This document shows, one piece after another, positions 54,059 through 62,498 of a stretch of 64,000 nucleotides of DNA (the first letter of the stretch is position 1; each line of letters begins with the position of its first letter). This DNA comes from Actinomadura sp. NBRC 104412. GTDB lineage: Bacteria > Actinomycetota > Actinomycetes > Streptosporangiales > Streptosporangiaceae. The notes below the pieces were generated by a model, which searched no databases, was not told where the DNA came from, and saw nothing but the letters and a program-made list of their open reading frames with translations. The stretch is from the NCBI RefSeq assembly GCF_030269515.1, contig NZ_BSTM01000007.1, positions 124,001 to 188,000 on the forward strand. Direction: 5' to 3'. The position numbers and the translations under genes are program-made.

Positions 54059-54651
54059 CGCTGGAGCGATCCCGCGAACACGGCCGTCTTGTGCTTGTCG
54101 TCGAAGGCCACGCCCAGCACGACGGACCCGTACCCCTCGGGCGGCAGGTCGAAGGCGTACGAGGCCGAACGGCTCTTGCCCGGCGCCACCGTCCCGTAGA
54201 AGTCGTTGATGTTGGCGTACGAGGTGGGGCTCGCCTGCGTGCGGGCCTTGCCGTAGCGGGCGACCACCCGGACCTTGTTGAGGTCGAGCGGCTGCGCGGA
54301 CCCGTTGGTGAACCGCAGCGTGAAGATCGTCAGGTTCCGGCCGGTGATCTCACCCGGCCCCTTGGCCTGGTTCCTGGCGTACCGTATGTCGGTGATCGCG
54401 ACGGTGATCTTGTCCGGGTAGGTGATGGGCTTGCGCAGCCCCGTCATGTTCTTGAACGCCACGGCCCCGGGCGCCGCGGTGGTCTCCGCCTCGGACCGCT
54501 CGCTGGGCGGCGGGGGCTTGGGGCCGGAGGCGGGCTTCTTGTCGCCCGAGCATCCCGCCACCGCCACCGCGAGTGCGAGGGACAGCGCGAGAGCCGTGCC
54601 CCGGCCCGCCGAGCGAGAAAACGTGGATGGGCGCGATCCCCGGAGGGGCAT
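54055..54651 (-). CDS. Lipoprotein with DUF4352-like domain
   Basis: This 198-residue protein has a lipoprotein signal with lipobox VAGC (Cys near residue 34), then a Pro/Ser/Glu linker. A beta-sandwich-like domain follows (ITVAITDIRYARNQAKGPGEIT ... FTLRFTNGSAQPLDLNKVRV ... GTVAPGKSRSASYAFDL), resembling DUF4352/TelA-type extracellular modules. It was chosen to start at ATG 54651 because GAGGAG lies about eight bases upstream. It is the first gene of the leftward polysaccharide operon, coupled by GTGA to the beta-helix gene. Function unknown; a surface scaffold is likely. Confidence 0.8.
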   Translation of the reverse strand: MPLRGSRPSTFSRSAGRGTALALSLALAVAVAGCSGDKKPASGPKPPPPSERSEAETTAAPGAVAFKNMTGLRKPITYPDKITVAITDIRYARNQAKGPGEITGRNLTIFTLRFTNGSAQPLDLNKVRVVARYGKARTQASPTSYANINDFYGTVAPGKSRSASYAFDLPPEGYGSVVLGVAFDDKHKTAVFAGSLQR

Positions 54652-54795
54652 GCGGATATCTCCTCGGTCTTGTGTCGCGGAATCGGCGTCCGAGTGAACG
54701 GGGGAGCCCGGAGCGCCGGTAGTGGCCAACAGTTTAGACAGTGGCTCCGCTAATCTTCCTTTGCCTTCTTTAGCTTGGATGGGGGATTTCAGCCG

Positions 54796-57700
54796 GTGAT
54801 AACTGTCTCCGTCTTGCGCCCGGCCGTGCGAAGAGCCGTCCTGGCCACCGTCACGGCCTTCGGCACGGCCGTCTTCGGTCTCACGGCGATGCCCGCGGCC
54901 CCGGCCGCCGCCGACACCGCGCCGCCGCCGGGCACCCCGCCGACGGTGAGCGCCGACGCCTTACCGACCTGGCAGGTCAACGGGGTCGTGTGGAGCATGA
55001 CGACGGTCGGCGACACCGTCTACGCCACGGGCAACTTCACCAAGGCGCGGCCGCCGGGCACGGCGGCGGGCAGCCCGCAGGAGGTGACCCGCAACAACAT
55101 CCTGGCCTTCGACATCAGGACCGGTGAGCTGGTCACCTCGTTCGACCACTCGCTGAACGGCCAGGGACTGCGCATCGTCCGCTCGCCCGACGGCAGCCGG
55201 GTGTACGTGGGCGGCGAGTTCACCACGGTCGACGGGCAGCCGCGCAGCCGGATCGCCGCGTTCGACACCGCCACCGGCGCGCTCGACCCCGACTTCAAGC
55301 CCACCGTGTCCAACGTGGTGCGGGCGATCGCCGCGACCGACTCGACGGTGTACTTCGGCGGCAACTTCTTCAACGTCAACGGCAGCTCGCGGACCCGGCT
55401 GGCCGCGGTGCGGGCCTCCGACGGCGCGAACATCGACACCTGGCGCCCGACCGCCGACGACAACGAGGTGTACGCGATGGCGATGGCGCCCGGCGACACC
55501 CGGGTGCTGGTCGGCGGCCGGTTCCAGACGCTCAACGGCGCCTCCCAGGTCGGCATCGGCGCCATCGACGCCACCACGGGCGCGCTCGCCCCGTGGAGCA
55601 GCCGCCCGATCCCCAGCAGGTCGGGCAGCAACTTCTCGTACGTGACCGACCTGTTCGTGTCGGGCGACACCGTGTACGGGTCGGCCAACGGTGAGGGCGG
55701 TCACTGGTTCGACGGGCGGTTCGCGGCCAAGGCGGCGACGGGCGACCTGGTGTGGCTCGACAACTGCTACGGCGCGACCTACGGCATGTTCGTCGAAGGC
55801 CAGTCCGTCTACAGCGTCTCGCACGCGCACGACTGCTCCTCCCTGGGCGCGTTCCCCGAGACCAACCCGAGGAGCTGGCACCGGGCGCTGGCCGAGACCA
55901 CGTACCCGACCGGGACGGACCTGATGCCGCCCGGCACCAACAGCAACTACAGCGGGCAGCCCATCCCGAGCCTGCTGCACTGGTACCCGACGCTGTCGGC
56001 GGGCACGTTCACCGGGCAGAGCCAGGCCGCCTGGGCCGTGACGGGCACCTCCGACTACGTCGCCATGGGCGGCGAGTTCCCCCGGGTCAACGGCGTCAAC
56101 CAGCAGGGCCTCGTGCGGTTCGCCGTCAAGGACAAGGCCCCCAACGACGAGGGGCCGATCGCGTCCGAGCTGGGCACGCCCACCGCCCAGTCCGTGCCCG
56201 GAGGCAAGGTCCGGGTGAGCGTGACCACGACGTGGGACATGGACAACAACACGCTCACCTACGAGCTGCTCCGCGGGAACGACACCACCCCGGTCGCCAC
56301 CGTGGAGAAGCCATCGACGTTCTGGCGGCAGCCCATCGTGTCGCTGTTCGACACCACGGCCGAGGCCGGGTCGTCCAACACCTACCGGGTCCGCGTCAAG
56401 GATCCGAGCGGTAACACCATCACCAGCGCGGCCTCCAACGCGGCCAGCCCCGGAACCGGGACGCCCGGCACGAGCGGCCCGTACAGCGGCGTCGTCCTAG
56501 GGGACGCGCCCGACGCGTACTGGCGGCTCGGCGAGCCCAGCGGTTCCGCCCTCGACCACGCGGGCAGCAACGACCTCACCCTGGGCGCGGGTGTCACGCA
56601 CGGGCAGACGGGCGGCATCTCCGCCGACTCCGACAGGGCGATGGCGTTCAACGGCACCACCACCGGCACGGGCGCCAGCGGCGCGGTGCCCACGCCACGC
56701 GACTTCTCCATCGAGGCATGGGTGAGGACCACCAGCGCCGGCGGCGGAGAGATCATCGGGTACGGCAACAGGACCAGCGGGAACAGCACCAACTACGACC
56801 GCAACCTGTACCTGACCGACGACGGCCGTGTGGTGTTCGGCGTCAACAGCGGCGGCGTCAAGACGATCATGAGCGGTCCCGGCCTCAACAACGGCCAGTG
56901 GCACCACGTCGTCGGCACGCTCGACTCCGGCGCCGGCATGAAGCTGTACGTGGACGGGCAGCAGGTCGCCGCCAACGCCACCATCAAGAAGGGGCAGGCG
57001 TTCTCCGGCCTCTGGCGCGTGGGCGGCGACAACCTCAGCGGCTGGACCAACAGGCCGTCCAGCGACTACCTCAACGGGACGCTGGACGAGGTGGCCGCCT
57101 ACCCGCGCGCCCTGACCGCCGCCGAAGTGGCCGAGCACCACGGCGTGGGCGCGGGCACGGTCACGCCCAACCAGCCGCCCACGGCCGCGTTCACCTCGTC
57201 CTGTGACGAGCTGGAGTGCTCGTTCGACGCGTCCGGGTCCACCGACGGCGACGGCACCGTGGCGTCCTACGCTTGGGACTTCGGCGACGGCCAGACCGGT
57301 ACGGGGGCCACGCCGTCCCACTCCTACGGAGCGGCGGGCCAGTACACGGTGAAGCTGACGGTCACCGACGACGACGGCGCCACCGACGAGGTCACGCACG
57401 ACGTCACCGTGACCTCGTCGACGCTCGCGTCCGACGCGTTCGAGCGCACCGTGACCGGCGGCTTCGGGACGGCCGACGTCGGCGGCGCGTGGACGAGCCT
57501 CGGCACGCCGGGCGCCGTGTCGGTCTCGGACGGCGCCGGCCGCGTCACGCTGGCGGCGCCGACCAACAGCGGTGGCGCGTACCTCAACGGCGTCAGCACC
57601 GACGCGTCCGACGTCTCGCTCAAGGTGTCGGTCGACAAGGAGGGCACCGGCAACGGCGTCTACTTCTGGGTGCTCGGCCGCCGCGTCACCGGGGTGGGCG

Positions 57701-58068
57701 AGTACCGGGCCAGGCTCAGGTTGCGGCCCTCCGGCGTCGTGTCGGCGTGGGTCAGCCGTACCGACGCCGCGCAGGCCGAGACGGGGATCGTCGCCGAGCA
57801 GAGCCTCCCGGGGCTCACCTACACGCCGGGACAGCGGCTGCGGGTGCGCTTCCAGGTCACCGGCGCCTCGCCGACCACGCTGAGGATGAAGGCGTGGGCG
57901 GACGGGACGGCCGAGCCCGCCGCGTGGCAGATCACCGCCACCGACGACACCGACGGCATGCAGGTCGCCGGAAGCGTCGGGCTGCGGGCCTATCTCGCCG
58001 GCAGCACCACCAATGCGCCGATCGTGGTCTCGGTGGACGATTTCCTGGCCACCAGGGCCGGAGGCTGA
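54796..58068 (+). CDS. Large secreted beta-propeller protein with Fn3-like, LamG, PKD and C-terminal domains
   Basis: This protein of about 1090 residues has a signal peptide (VFGLTAMPAAPAAADT). The propeller region (about 45-440) is built from delta-60/DUF5122-type repeats such as VYVGGEFTTVDGQPRSRIAAF and VYFGGNFFNVNGSSRTRLAAV. An Fn3-like module (~450-548), a LamG/concanavalin domain (~565-785; DAYWRLGEPSG), a PKD domain (~790-875; YAWDFGDGQTGTG) and a second jelly-roll-like domain to the end follow. All suggest carbohydrate or surface binding. GTG at 54796 is preferred because GGGGGA precedes it; a TTG at 54775 has no ribosome-binding site. The next gene is a shorter paralogue of its first half. 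Lack of an anchor suggests release or polysaccharide attachment. Confidence 0.82.
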   Translation: MITVSVLRPAVRRAVLATVTAFGTAVFGLTAMPAAPAAADTAPPPGTPPTVSADALPTWQVNGVVWSMTTVGDTVYATGNFTKARPPGTAAGSPQEVTRNNILAFDIRTGELVTSFDHSLNGQGLRIVRSPDGSRVYVGGEFTTVDGQPRSRIAAFDTATGALDPDFKPTVSNVVRAIAATDSTVYFGGNFFNVNGSSRTRLAAVRASDGANIDTWRPTADDNEVYAMAMAPGDTRVLVGGRFQTLNGASQVGIGAIDATTGALAPWSSRPIPSRSGSNFSYVTDLFVSGDTVYGSANGEGGHWFDGRFAAKAATGDLVWLDNCYGATYGMFVEGQSVYSVSHAHDCSSLGAFPETNPRSWHRALAETTYPTGTDLMPPGTNSNYSGQPIPSLLHWYPTLSAGTFTGQSQAAWAVTGTSDYVAMGGEFPRVNGVNQQGLVRFAVKDKAPNDEGPIASELGTPTAQSVPGGKVRVSVTTTWDMDNNTLTYELLRGNDTTPVATVEKPSTFWRQPIVSLFDTTAEAGSSNTYRVRVKDPSGNTITSAASNAASPGTGTPGTSGPYSGVVLGDAPDAYWRLGEPSGSALDHAGSNDLTLGAGVTHGQTGGISADSDRAMAFNGTTTGTGASGAVPTPRDFSIEAWVRTTSAGGGEIIGYGNRTSGNSTNYDRNLYLTDDGRVVFGVNSGGVKTIMSGPGLNNGQWHHVVGTLDSGAGMKLYVDGQQVAANATIKKGQAFSGLWRVGGDNLSGWTNRPSSDYLNGTLDEVAAYPRALTAAEVAEHHGVGAGTVTPNQPPTAAFTSSCDELECSFDASGSTDGDGTVASYAWDFGDGQTGTGATPSHSYGAAGQYTVKLTVTDDDGATDEVTHDVTVTSSTLASDAFERTVTGGFGTADVGGAWTSLGTPGAVSVSDGAGRVTLAAPTNSGGAYLNGVSTDASDVSLKVSVDKEGTGNGVYFWVLGRRVTGVGEYRARLRLRPSGVVSAWVSRTDAAQAETGIVAEQSLPGLTYTPGQRLRVRFQVTGASPTTLRMKAWADGTAEPAAWQITATDDTDGMQVAGSVGLRAYLAGSTTNAPIVVSVDDFLATRAGG

Positions 58069-58094
58069 CCGGAGAAGGGCACGACGCATGAAGG

Positions 58095-58130
58095 CGCCCC
58101 GGGGTTGTCATCCCCGGGGCGTTTTCTTTT
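58095..58130 (+). terminator. Intrinsic terminator between the two propeller genes
   Basis: Arms CGCCCCGGGG and CCCCGGGGCG (10 bp, perfect) with loop TTGTCAT are followed by TTTTCTTTT. This is the strongest factor-independent terminator in the window. Confidence 0.88.
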
Positions 58131-58226
58131 CGTTCTGAAAGGTTCTCCCGGACGTGTGCGAGCACCCGGTGTAGAGGGATTCATCACGATTTCAAGAAGT
58201 GACCCGTCCCTCCCCGCGCGAAGGTT

Positions 58227-58261
58227 TACTATCGCCAGGCCAGTGTGACCGCAGGGGTCAC
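58227..58261 (+). promoter_or_regulatory. Promoter and leader hairpin of the second propeller gene
   Basis: TACTAT (58227-58232) is a good -10 with no clear -35. A 6-bp stem GTGACC/GGTCAC with loop GCAGG (58245-58261) lies in the short leader, just before the GGGGG that serves as ribosome-binding site. Confidence 0.4.
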
Positions 58262-58269
58262 AGGGGGCT

Positions 58270-59928
58270 ATGAGCAGGGGAACCGATCACGTGAGAGCTG
58301 GACTGCTTGCGCGCCGCGCCGCATCGCGGAGCCGCCTTCCCGTCGCGGTAGCGTCCATCGTGCTTCTCGGCGCCGGACTGGTGCCCGCGGGGACGGCCGC
58401 GGCCGACACCGCGCCCGCCCAGGGGACCCCGCCGACGGTGAGCGCCGACGCCTTGCCGACCGTGCAGGTCAACGGCGTCGTGTGGAGCATGACCACGGTC
58501 GGCAACACGGTGTACGCGACGGGCAGGTTCACCAAGGCCCGTCCCGCGGGCACGGCGCCGGGGAGCGCGCAGGAGGTGACCCGCAACAACATCCTGGCCT
58601 TCGACATCAGGACCGGGAAGCTCATCACCTCCTTCAACCACTCGCTGAACGGCCAGGGACTGCGCATCACCCGCTCGCCCGACGGCAAGCGGGTGTACGT
58701 CGGCGGCGAGTTCACCACCGTGGACGGGCAGGCGCGCAGCCGCCTCGCCGCGTTCGACACCGCCACCGGCAAGCTGGTCGCCGGGTTCAAGCCCAAGGTC
58801 TCCAACGTCGTGCGCGCCATCGCCGCGACCAACAAGTGGGTGTTCTTCGGCGGCAACTTCTTCAACGTCAACGGCAGCTCGCGGACCCGGCTGGCCGCGG
58901 TGCGGGCCGCCGACGGCTCGCTCGGCTCCTGGAAGCCCTCCGCCGACGACAACGAGGTCTACGCGATCGCGATCCACGGCAACCGGGTGATCGTCGGCGG
59001 CCGGTTCCAGAAGCTGAACGGCACGACCAAGGTCGGCATCGGCGCGTTCAACGGCTCCACCGGCGCGCTGGAGCCCTGGAGCAGCCGCCCGATCCCGGCC
59101 AGGAAGGGCAGCAACTTCTCGTACGTGACCGACCTGTTCGTGCTGGGCGACACCGTGTACGGGTCGGCCAACGGTGAGGGCGGTCACTGGTTCGACGGGC
59201 GGTTCGCGGCCAAGGCGGCGACGGGCGACCTGGTGTGGCTCGACAACTGCTACGGCGCGAGCTACGGCGTGTTCGCCACGGGCCAGTCGCTCTACAGCGT
59301 CTCGCACGCGCACGACTGCTCCTCGCTCGGCGCGTTCCCGGAGACCAACCCGAGGACGTGGCACCGCGCGCTGGCCGAGACCACCTACGCCACCGGCAGG
59401 GACCAGGCTCCTCCCGGGACCAACAGCAACTACAGCAGGCAGCCCATCCCGAGCCTGCTGCACTGGTACCCGACGCTGACGGCGGGCACGTTCACCGGGC
59501 AGAGCCAGGCCGCCTGGGCCGTCACCGGCAACGCGAGCTATGTCGCGATGGGCGGTGAGTTCCCCAAGGTCAACGGCACCGCCCAGCAGGGGCTCGTGCG
59601 GTTCGCGGTCAAGTCGATCGCGCCGAACAAGCAGGGCCCGATCGTGTCGTCCCTCGGCACGCCCCGCGCGGTCAAGGGACGGAACGGCATCACGGTCTCC
59701 TGGAAGACCACGTGGGACATGGACAACAAGAACCTGACCTACGAGGTCCTGCGGGACAACGGCACCACCCCGATCGGCACCGTGAAGCGCGACTCGACCT
59801 TCTGGTCCATGCCGACGCTGACGTTCACCGACAAGACGGCGCCCGCCGGGGCGCACACCTACCGGATCCGCGTGAAGGACCCGCTCGGTGTGACGATCAC
59901 CAGCGCGCGGTCCAACGCGGTCGGCTGA
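58270..59928 (+). CDS. Secreted beta-propeller protein (short paralogue)
   Basis: This 552-residue protein has a signal peptide (VASIVLLGAGLVPAGTAAADT). It has the same propeller (about 50-445) and Fn3-like end (about 455-552) as the preceding gene, but no LamG or PKD modules. The two share long identical protein stretches (e.g. GSNFSYVTDLFV, GEGGHWFDGRFAAKAATGDL) and a 116-nt run of identical DNA, marking recent duplication or gene conversion. Two conserved Cys (DNCYG, HDCSS) could form a disulfide. The ATG at 58270 has a purine-rich GGGGG upstream. The two genes have separate promoters, since a strong terminator lies between them. Function unknown; surface or polysaccharide-associated. Confidence 0.82.
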   Translation: MSRGTDHVRAGLLARRAASRSRLPVAVASIVLLGAGLVPAGTAAADTAPAQGTPPTVSADALPTVQVNGVVWSMTTVGNTVYATGRFTKARPAGTAPGSAQEVTRNNILAFDIRTGKLITSFNHSLNGQGLRITRSPDGKRVYVGGEFTTVDGQARSRLAAFDTATGKLVAGFKPKVSNVVRAIAATNKWVFFGGNFFNVNGSSRTRLAAVRAADGSLGSWKPSADDNEVYAIAIHGNRVIVGGRFQKLNGTTKVGIGAFNGSTGALEPWSSRPIPARKGSNFSYVTDLFVLGDTVYGSANGEGGHWFDGRFAAKAATGDLVWLDNCYGASYGVFATGQSLYSVSHAHDCSSLGAFPETNPRTWHRALAETTYATGRDQAPPGTNSNYSRQPIPSLLHWYPTLTAGTFTGQSQAAWAVTGNASYVAMGGEFPKVNGTAQQGLVRFAVKSIAPNKQGPIVSSLGTPRAVKGRNGITVSWKTTWDMDNKNLTYEVLRDNGTTPIGTVKRDSTFWSMPTLTFTDKTAPAGAHTYRIRVKDPLGVTITSARSNAVG

Positions 59929-59954
59929 ACGGGTCGACGGACGACCGGACGAAG

Positions 59955-59990
59955 ACGCGCCCCCGGGTGGCCGGCCACCCGGGGGCGCGT
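59955..59990. terminator. 36-bp perfect palindrome between convergent genes
   Basis: Two 18-base arms (ACGCGCCCCCGGGTGGCC and its exact complement) meet without a spacer, 26 bp after the propeller stop and 27 bp after the glycosyltransferase stop. It works as a bidirectional, T-less terminator typical of actinomycetes. Confidence 0.75.
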
Positions 59991-60017
59991 TCACGTGCGC
60001 GCCGGTCGTGGCTTCGT

Positions 60018-61163
60018 CTACCGCCGTGCCCGGACGGTCTTGCGGGTCAGCCTGCGGGCCACCAGGTCCTCGCAGAGTCGTTCGTAGGCGGCGGCCACGT
60101 CGTCCCATACATAGCGTTCCGCGGCCCGCTTGCGCGCCGCGGAGCCCCGTTCGGCCGCGGCCTGCGGATCGGCCTCGGCGGCCTCGATCAGGTGCGCCAG
60201 CGACACGGCGTCGGTGAAGAAGCGGCCCGCCTCCTCGCCGAGCACCTCGCGGTTGAAGTTCACGTCATAGGCCACCACGGACGCCCCGGCCCCCATCGCC
60301 CGCAGCAGCGACGGGTTGGTGCCGCCGACCGAATGCCCGTGGATGTAGGTGAGCGCACCCGCGTACAAGGCGTCCAGTAGGTCTTGGTCCCAGACGCCGC
60401 CGAGGAACCGGATCCGCGGGTCGTCGCCCGCCAGCTCACGCACCCTCTCGGTGTAGGCGTCGGAGTACGGCGCCGAGCCGACGACCACCAGCGGCTTGAC
60501 GGCACCGCTGCGCCGGTAGCCCTCGACCGCCAGGTGGACGTGGTTCTCCGGCTCGAACCTGGCCACCACCAGGTGGTAGCCGCCCGGCTGGTAGCCGGCC
60601 TCGGTCAGCTTGGTCACGTCGGTGCCGGCCAGGATCGGCGCGCCGTAGGCGATGAACACCGAGGACGCCCCGAACCGTTCGGTGTAGTAGTCCTGGATGC
60701 CGCGGGCGTCGGCGATCAGGGCGTCCGACCAGCGCACGGCAAGGCTCTCGGCGTTGCGGTAGTAGCGGCGGCCCGCCCCGCTCCACTTGGTGCGCTTCCA
60801 CTCCAGGCCGTCCACGTGCGTGGCCACCGGGATTCGCATCATCCGCAGCACCGGCAGCAGCGGCGCGTTGGCGGCGTTGAAGACGAGCGCGACGTCCGGG
60901 CCCCTGCGGGCGATGCGGCGCGCCGCGGTGTGCGTCACGGAGAACGCCGTGTGGCTGAGCGTCTCGGCCACCTTCTTCTTGATGGCGGGCAGATGCACCA
61001 GCCGCATCCCGAGGTACTCGCCTCCGGGATGGCGCTCTCCCCGGCAGTAGACGGTCACCTCGTGCCCCGCCTTCACCAGCCGCCGGCCGATCTCCTCGAC
61101 CGCCGTCTCGAAGCCGCCGTAGCGCGCCGGCACTCCGCGGGTCCCAACCATGGCGATGCGCAA
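60018..61163 (-). CDS. Glycosyltransferase (GT-B fold, rhamnosyltransferase-like with DUF1972-type N-terminus)
   Basis: This 381-residue cytoplasmic enzyme has the N-terminus LRIAMVGTRGVPARYGGFETAVEEIG, typical of a DUF1972/GT4 group that adds rhamnose or galactose in capsule synthesis. VGSAPYSDAY, FLGGVWDQDLLDALYAGALTYIHGHSVGGTNPSLLRAMGAG supplies the donor-binding half, with its Glu position replaced by Asn (GGTNPSLL), as in relatives. The TTG at 61163 is chosen because GGAGGG lies seven bases upstream. It is divergent from the next glycosyltransferase by 168 bp. With rml genes nearby, L-rhamnose is a plausible donor. Confidence 0.85.
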   Translation of the reverse strand: MRIAMVGTRGVPARYGGFETAVEEIGRRLVKAGHEVTVYCRGERHPGGEYLGMRLVHLPAIKKKVAETLSHTAFSVTHTAARRIARRGPDVALVFNAANAPLLPVLRMMRIPVATHVDGLEWKRTKWSGAGRRYYRNAESLAVRWSDALIADARGIQDYYTERFGASSVFIAYGAPILAGTDVTKLTEAGYQPGGYHLVVARFEPENHVHLAVEGYRRSGAVKPLVVVGSAPYSDAYTERVRELAGDDPRIRFLGGVWDQDLLDALYAGALTYIHGHSVGGTNPSLLRAMGAGASVVAYDVNFNREVLGEEAGRFFTDAVSLAHLIEAAEADPQAAAERGSAARKRAAERYVWDDVAAAYERLCEDLVARRLTRKTVRARR

Positions 61164-61331
61164 CGTGACCCTCCGCCTCCTCTTCGCGATATTTCCGCCC
61201 AGGACTCGGCATTTTGCGCCGAGGCTGCTAACCGCTGCGGGCTTCAGACGTCTAGACGGTAAAGGAGAGTTAATCTGAGCGTGGCGCGAAAGCGGTAGTC
61301 GGATTGACAGTAATTTCCAGAGGGAGGGACG

Positions 61332-62498
61332 TTGACCGAACGTGACGCGGGTCCCGTAGTGGTGCTCGCGCACCCTTCGCCCGACCTGTACGGCTCCGAC
61401 CGCATGCTGGTGGAGTCGGTGCGGGCGCTGGCGCCCACCCGCCGGGTGGTGGTGACACTACCCGCCGAGGGTCCGCTTTCGCAGGCGCTCAGGGACGCCG
61501 GAGCGAGGATCGAAATCCTTCCCGTCCCGGTGCTCCGCAAGGCGTACATGTCCCCGCTGGGCCTGCTGCGGCTGGCCTTCGCCAACCTGCGCGCGCTCCC
61601 GAAGGCGCGGCGGCTGCTGCGGCGCATCGGGGCCGAGGCGCTGTATGTGAACACCATCACCATCCCGATCTGGCTGGCCGCCGCCAAGCTCGCCCGAGTC
61701 CCCGCGCTGTGCCACGTCCACGAGGCGGAGGACGGTGTGCCCCGCCCCGTGCGCGCCGCGCTGTCGGCCCCGCTGCGGCTGGCCCGCACGGTCGTCGTCA
61801 ACAGCCGGGCCAGCGCCGCCGCCCTCGGCTCGGCCGGGCGGCGCGCCCAGATCGTCTACAACGGTGTGGAGGAGCCCCCCAGCGTCACCGAGCCGCGGGC
61901 CGCGCTGACGGGCCCGGTGCGGATCACGCTGGTCGGCCGGCTGTCGCCGCGCAAGGGGTCCGACATCGCGATCCGCGCGGCCGGACTGCTGCGGGAGCGC
62001 GGGTACGATGCGACCCTGACCTTGGTGGGCAGCGTCTTCCCTGGCTACGAGTGGTTCGAGAAGGAACTGCGGGAACTGGCCGGCGACGCCTTGGAGGACG
62101 GGAGCGTGGTGCTGGCCGGGTTCCGCCCCCAGGTCTGGGACTTGCTGGCCGAGACGGACGTGGCGATCGTGCCCTCCAGGGTCGAACCGTTCGGTAACGT
62201 CGCGGTGGAGGCGATGCTGGCCGGCCGCCCGGTGGTGGCGGCGGACCTGCAGGGCCTCGCCGAGATCGTGACCGATGGCGAGAATGGTGTGCTGGTCCCG
62301 GCCGACGACCCGGTCGCTCTGGCGGACGGGGTGGCCCGCCTGCTGGACGATTGGGACGGAGCACTGGCCATGGCCAAACGCGCACGCGCGGACGCCACCC
62401 GGCGGTTCGGCAAGGATCGGTACCACCGGGAGATGCGGGAGGCGGTCCGTGCCCTCACCGATCCCGATGCCCCCGTGAGGACTTCGAGCATCCGATGA
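61332..62498 (+). CDS. Glycosyltransferase family 4
   Basis: This 388-residue GT-B enzyme has an N-terminal acceptor domain (VVVLAHPSPDLYGSDRMLVE) and a C-terminal donor domain with VGRLSPRKGSDIAIRAA and the EX7E segment EPFGNVAVEAMLAGRPVVAAD. It retains anomeric configuration and probably adds one sugar of the repeat unit. The TTG at 61332 follows AGGGAGGG. The stop overlaps the ATG of the Wzz-like gene (ATGA), so the two are co-translated, linking this transferase to chain-length control. Confidence 0.88.
   Translation: MTERDAGPVVVLAHPSPDLYGSDRMLVESVRALAPTRRVVVTLPAEGPLSQALRDAGARIEILPVPVLRKAYMSPLGLLRLAFANLRALPKARRLLRRIGAEALYVNTITIPIWLAAAKLARVPALCHVHEAEDGVPRPVRAALSAPLRLARTVVVNSRASAAALGSAGRRAQIVYNGVEEPPSVTEPRAALTGPVRITLVGRLSPRKGSDIAIRAAGLLRERGYDATLTLVGSVFPGYEWFEKELRELAGDALEDGSVVLAGFRPQVWDLLAETDVAIVPSRVEPFGNVAVEAMLAGRPVVAADLQGLAEIVTDGENGVLVPADDPVALADGVARLLDDWDGALAMAKRARADATRRFGKDRYHREMREAVRALTDPDAPVRTSSIR

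Noticed and set aside
58245..58261. c-di-AMP (ydaO-type) riboswitch before the second propeller gene
   Set aside because: The leader after the likely transcription start is only about 30 bases, too short for that aptamer; only a simple hairpin is seen.
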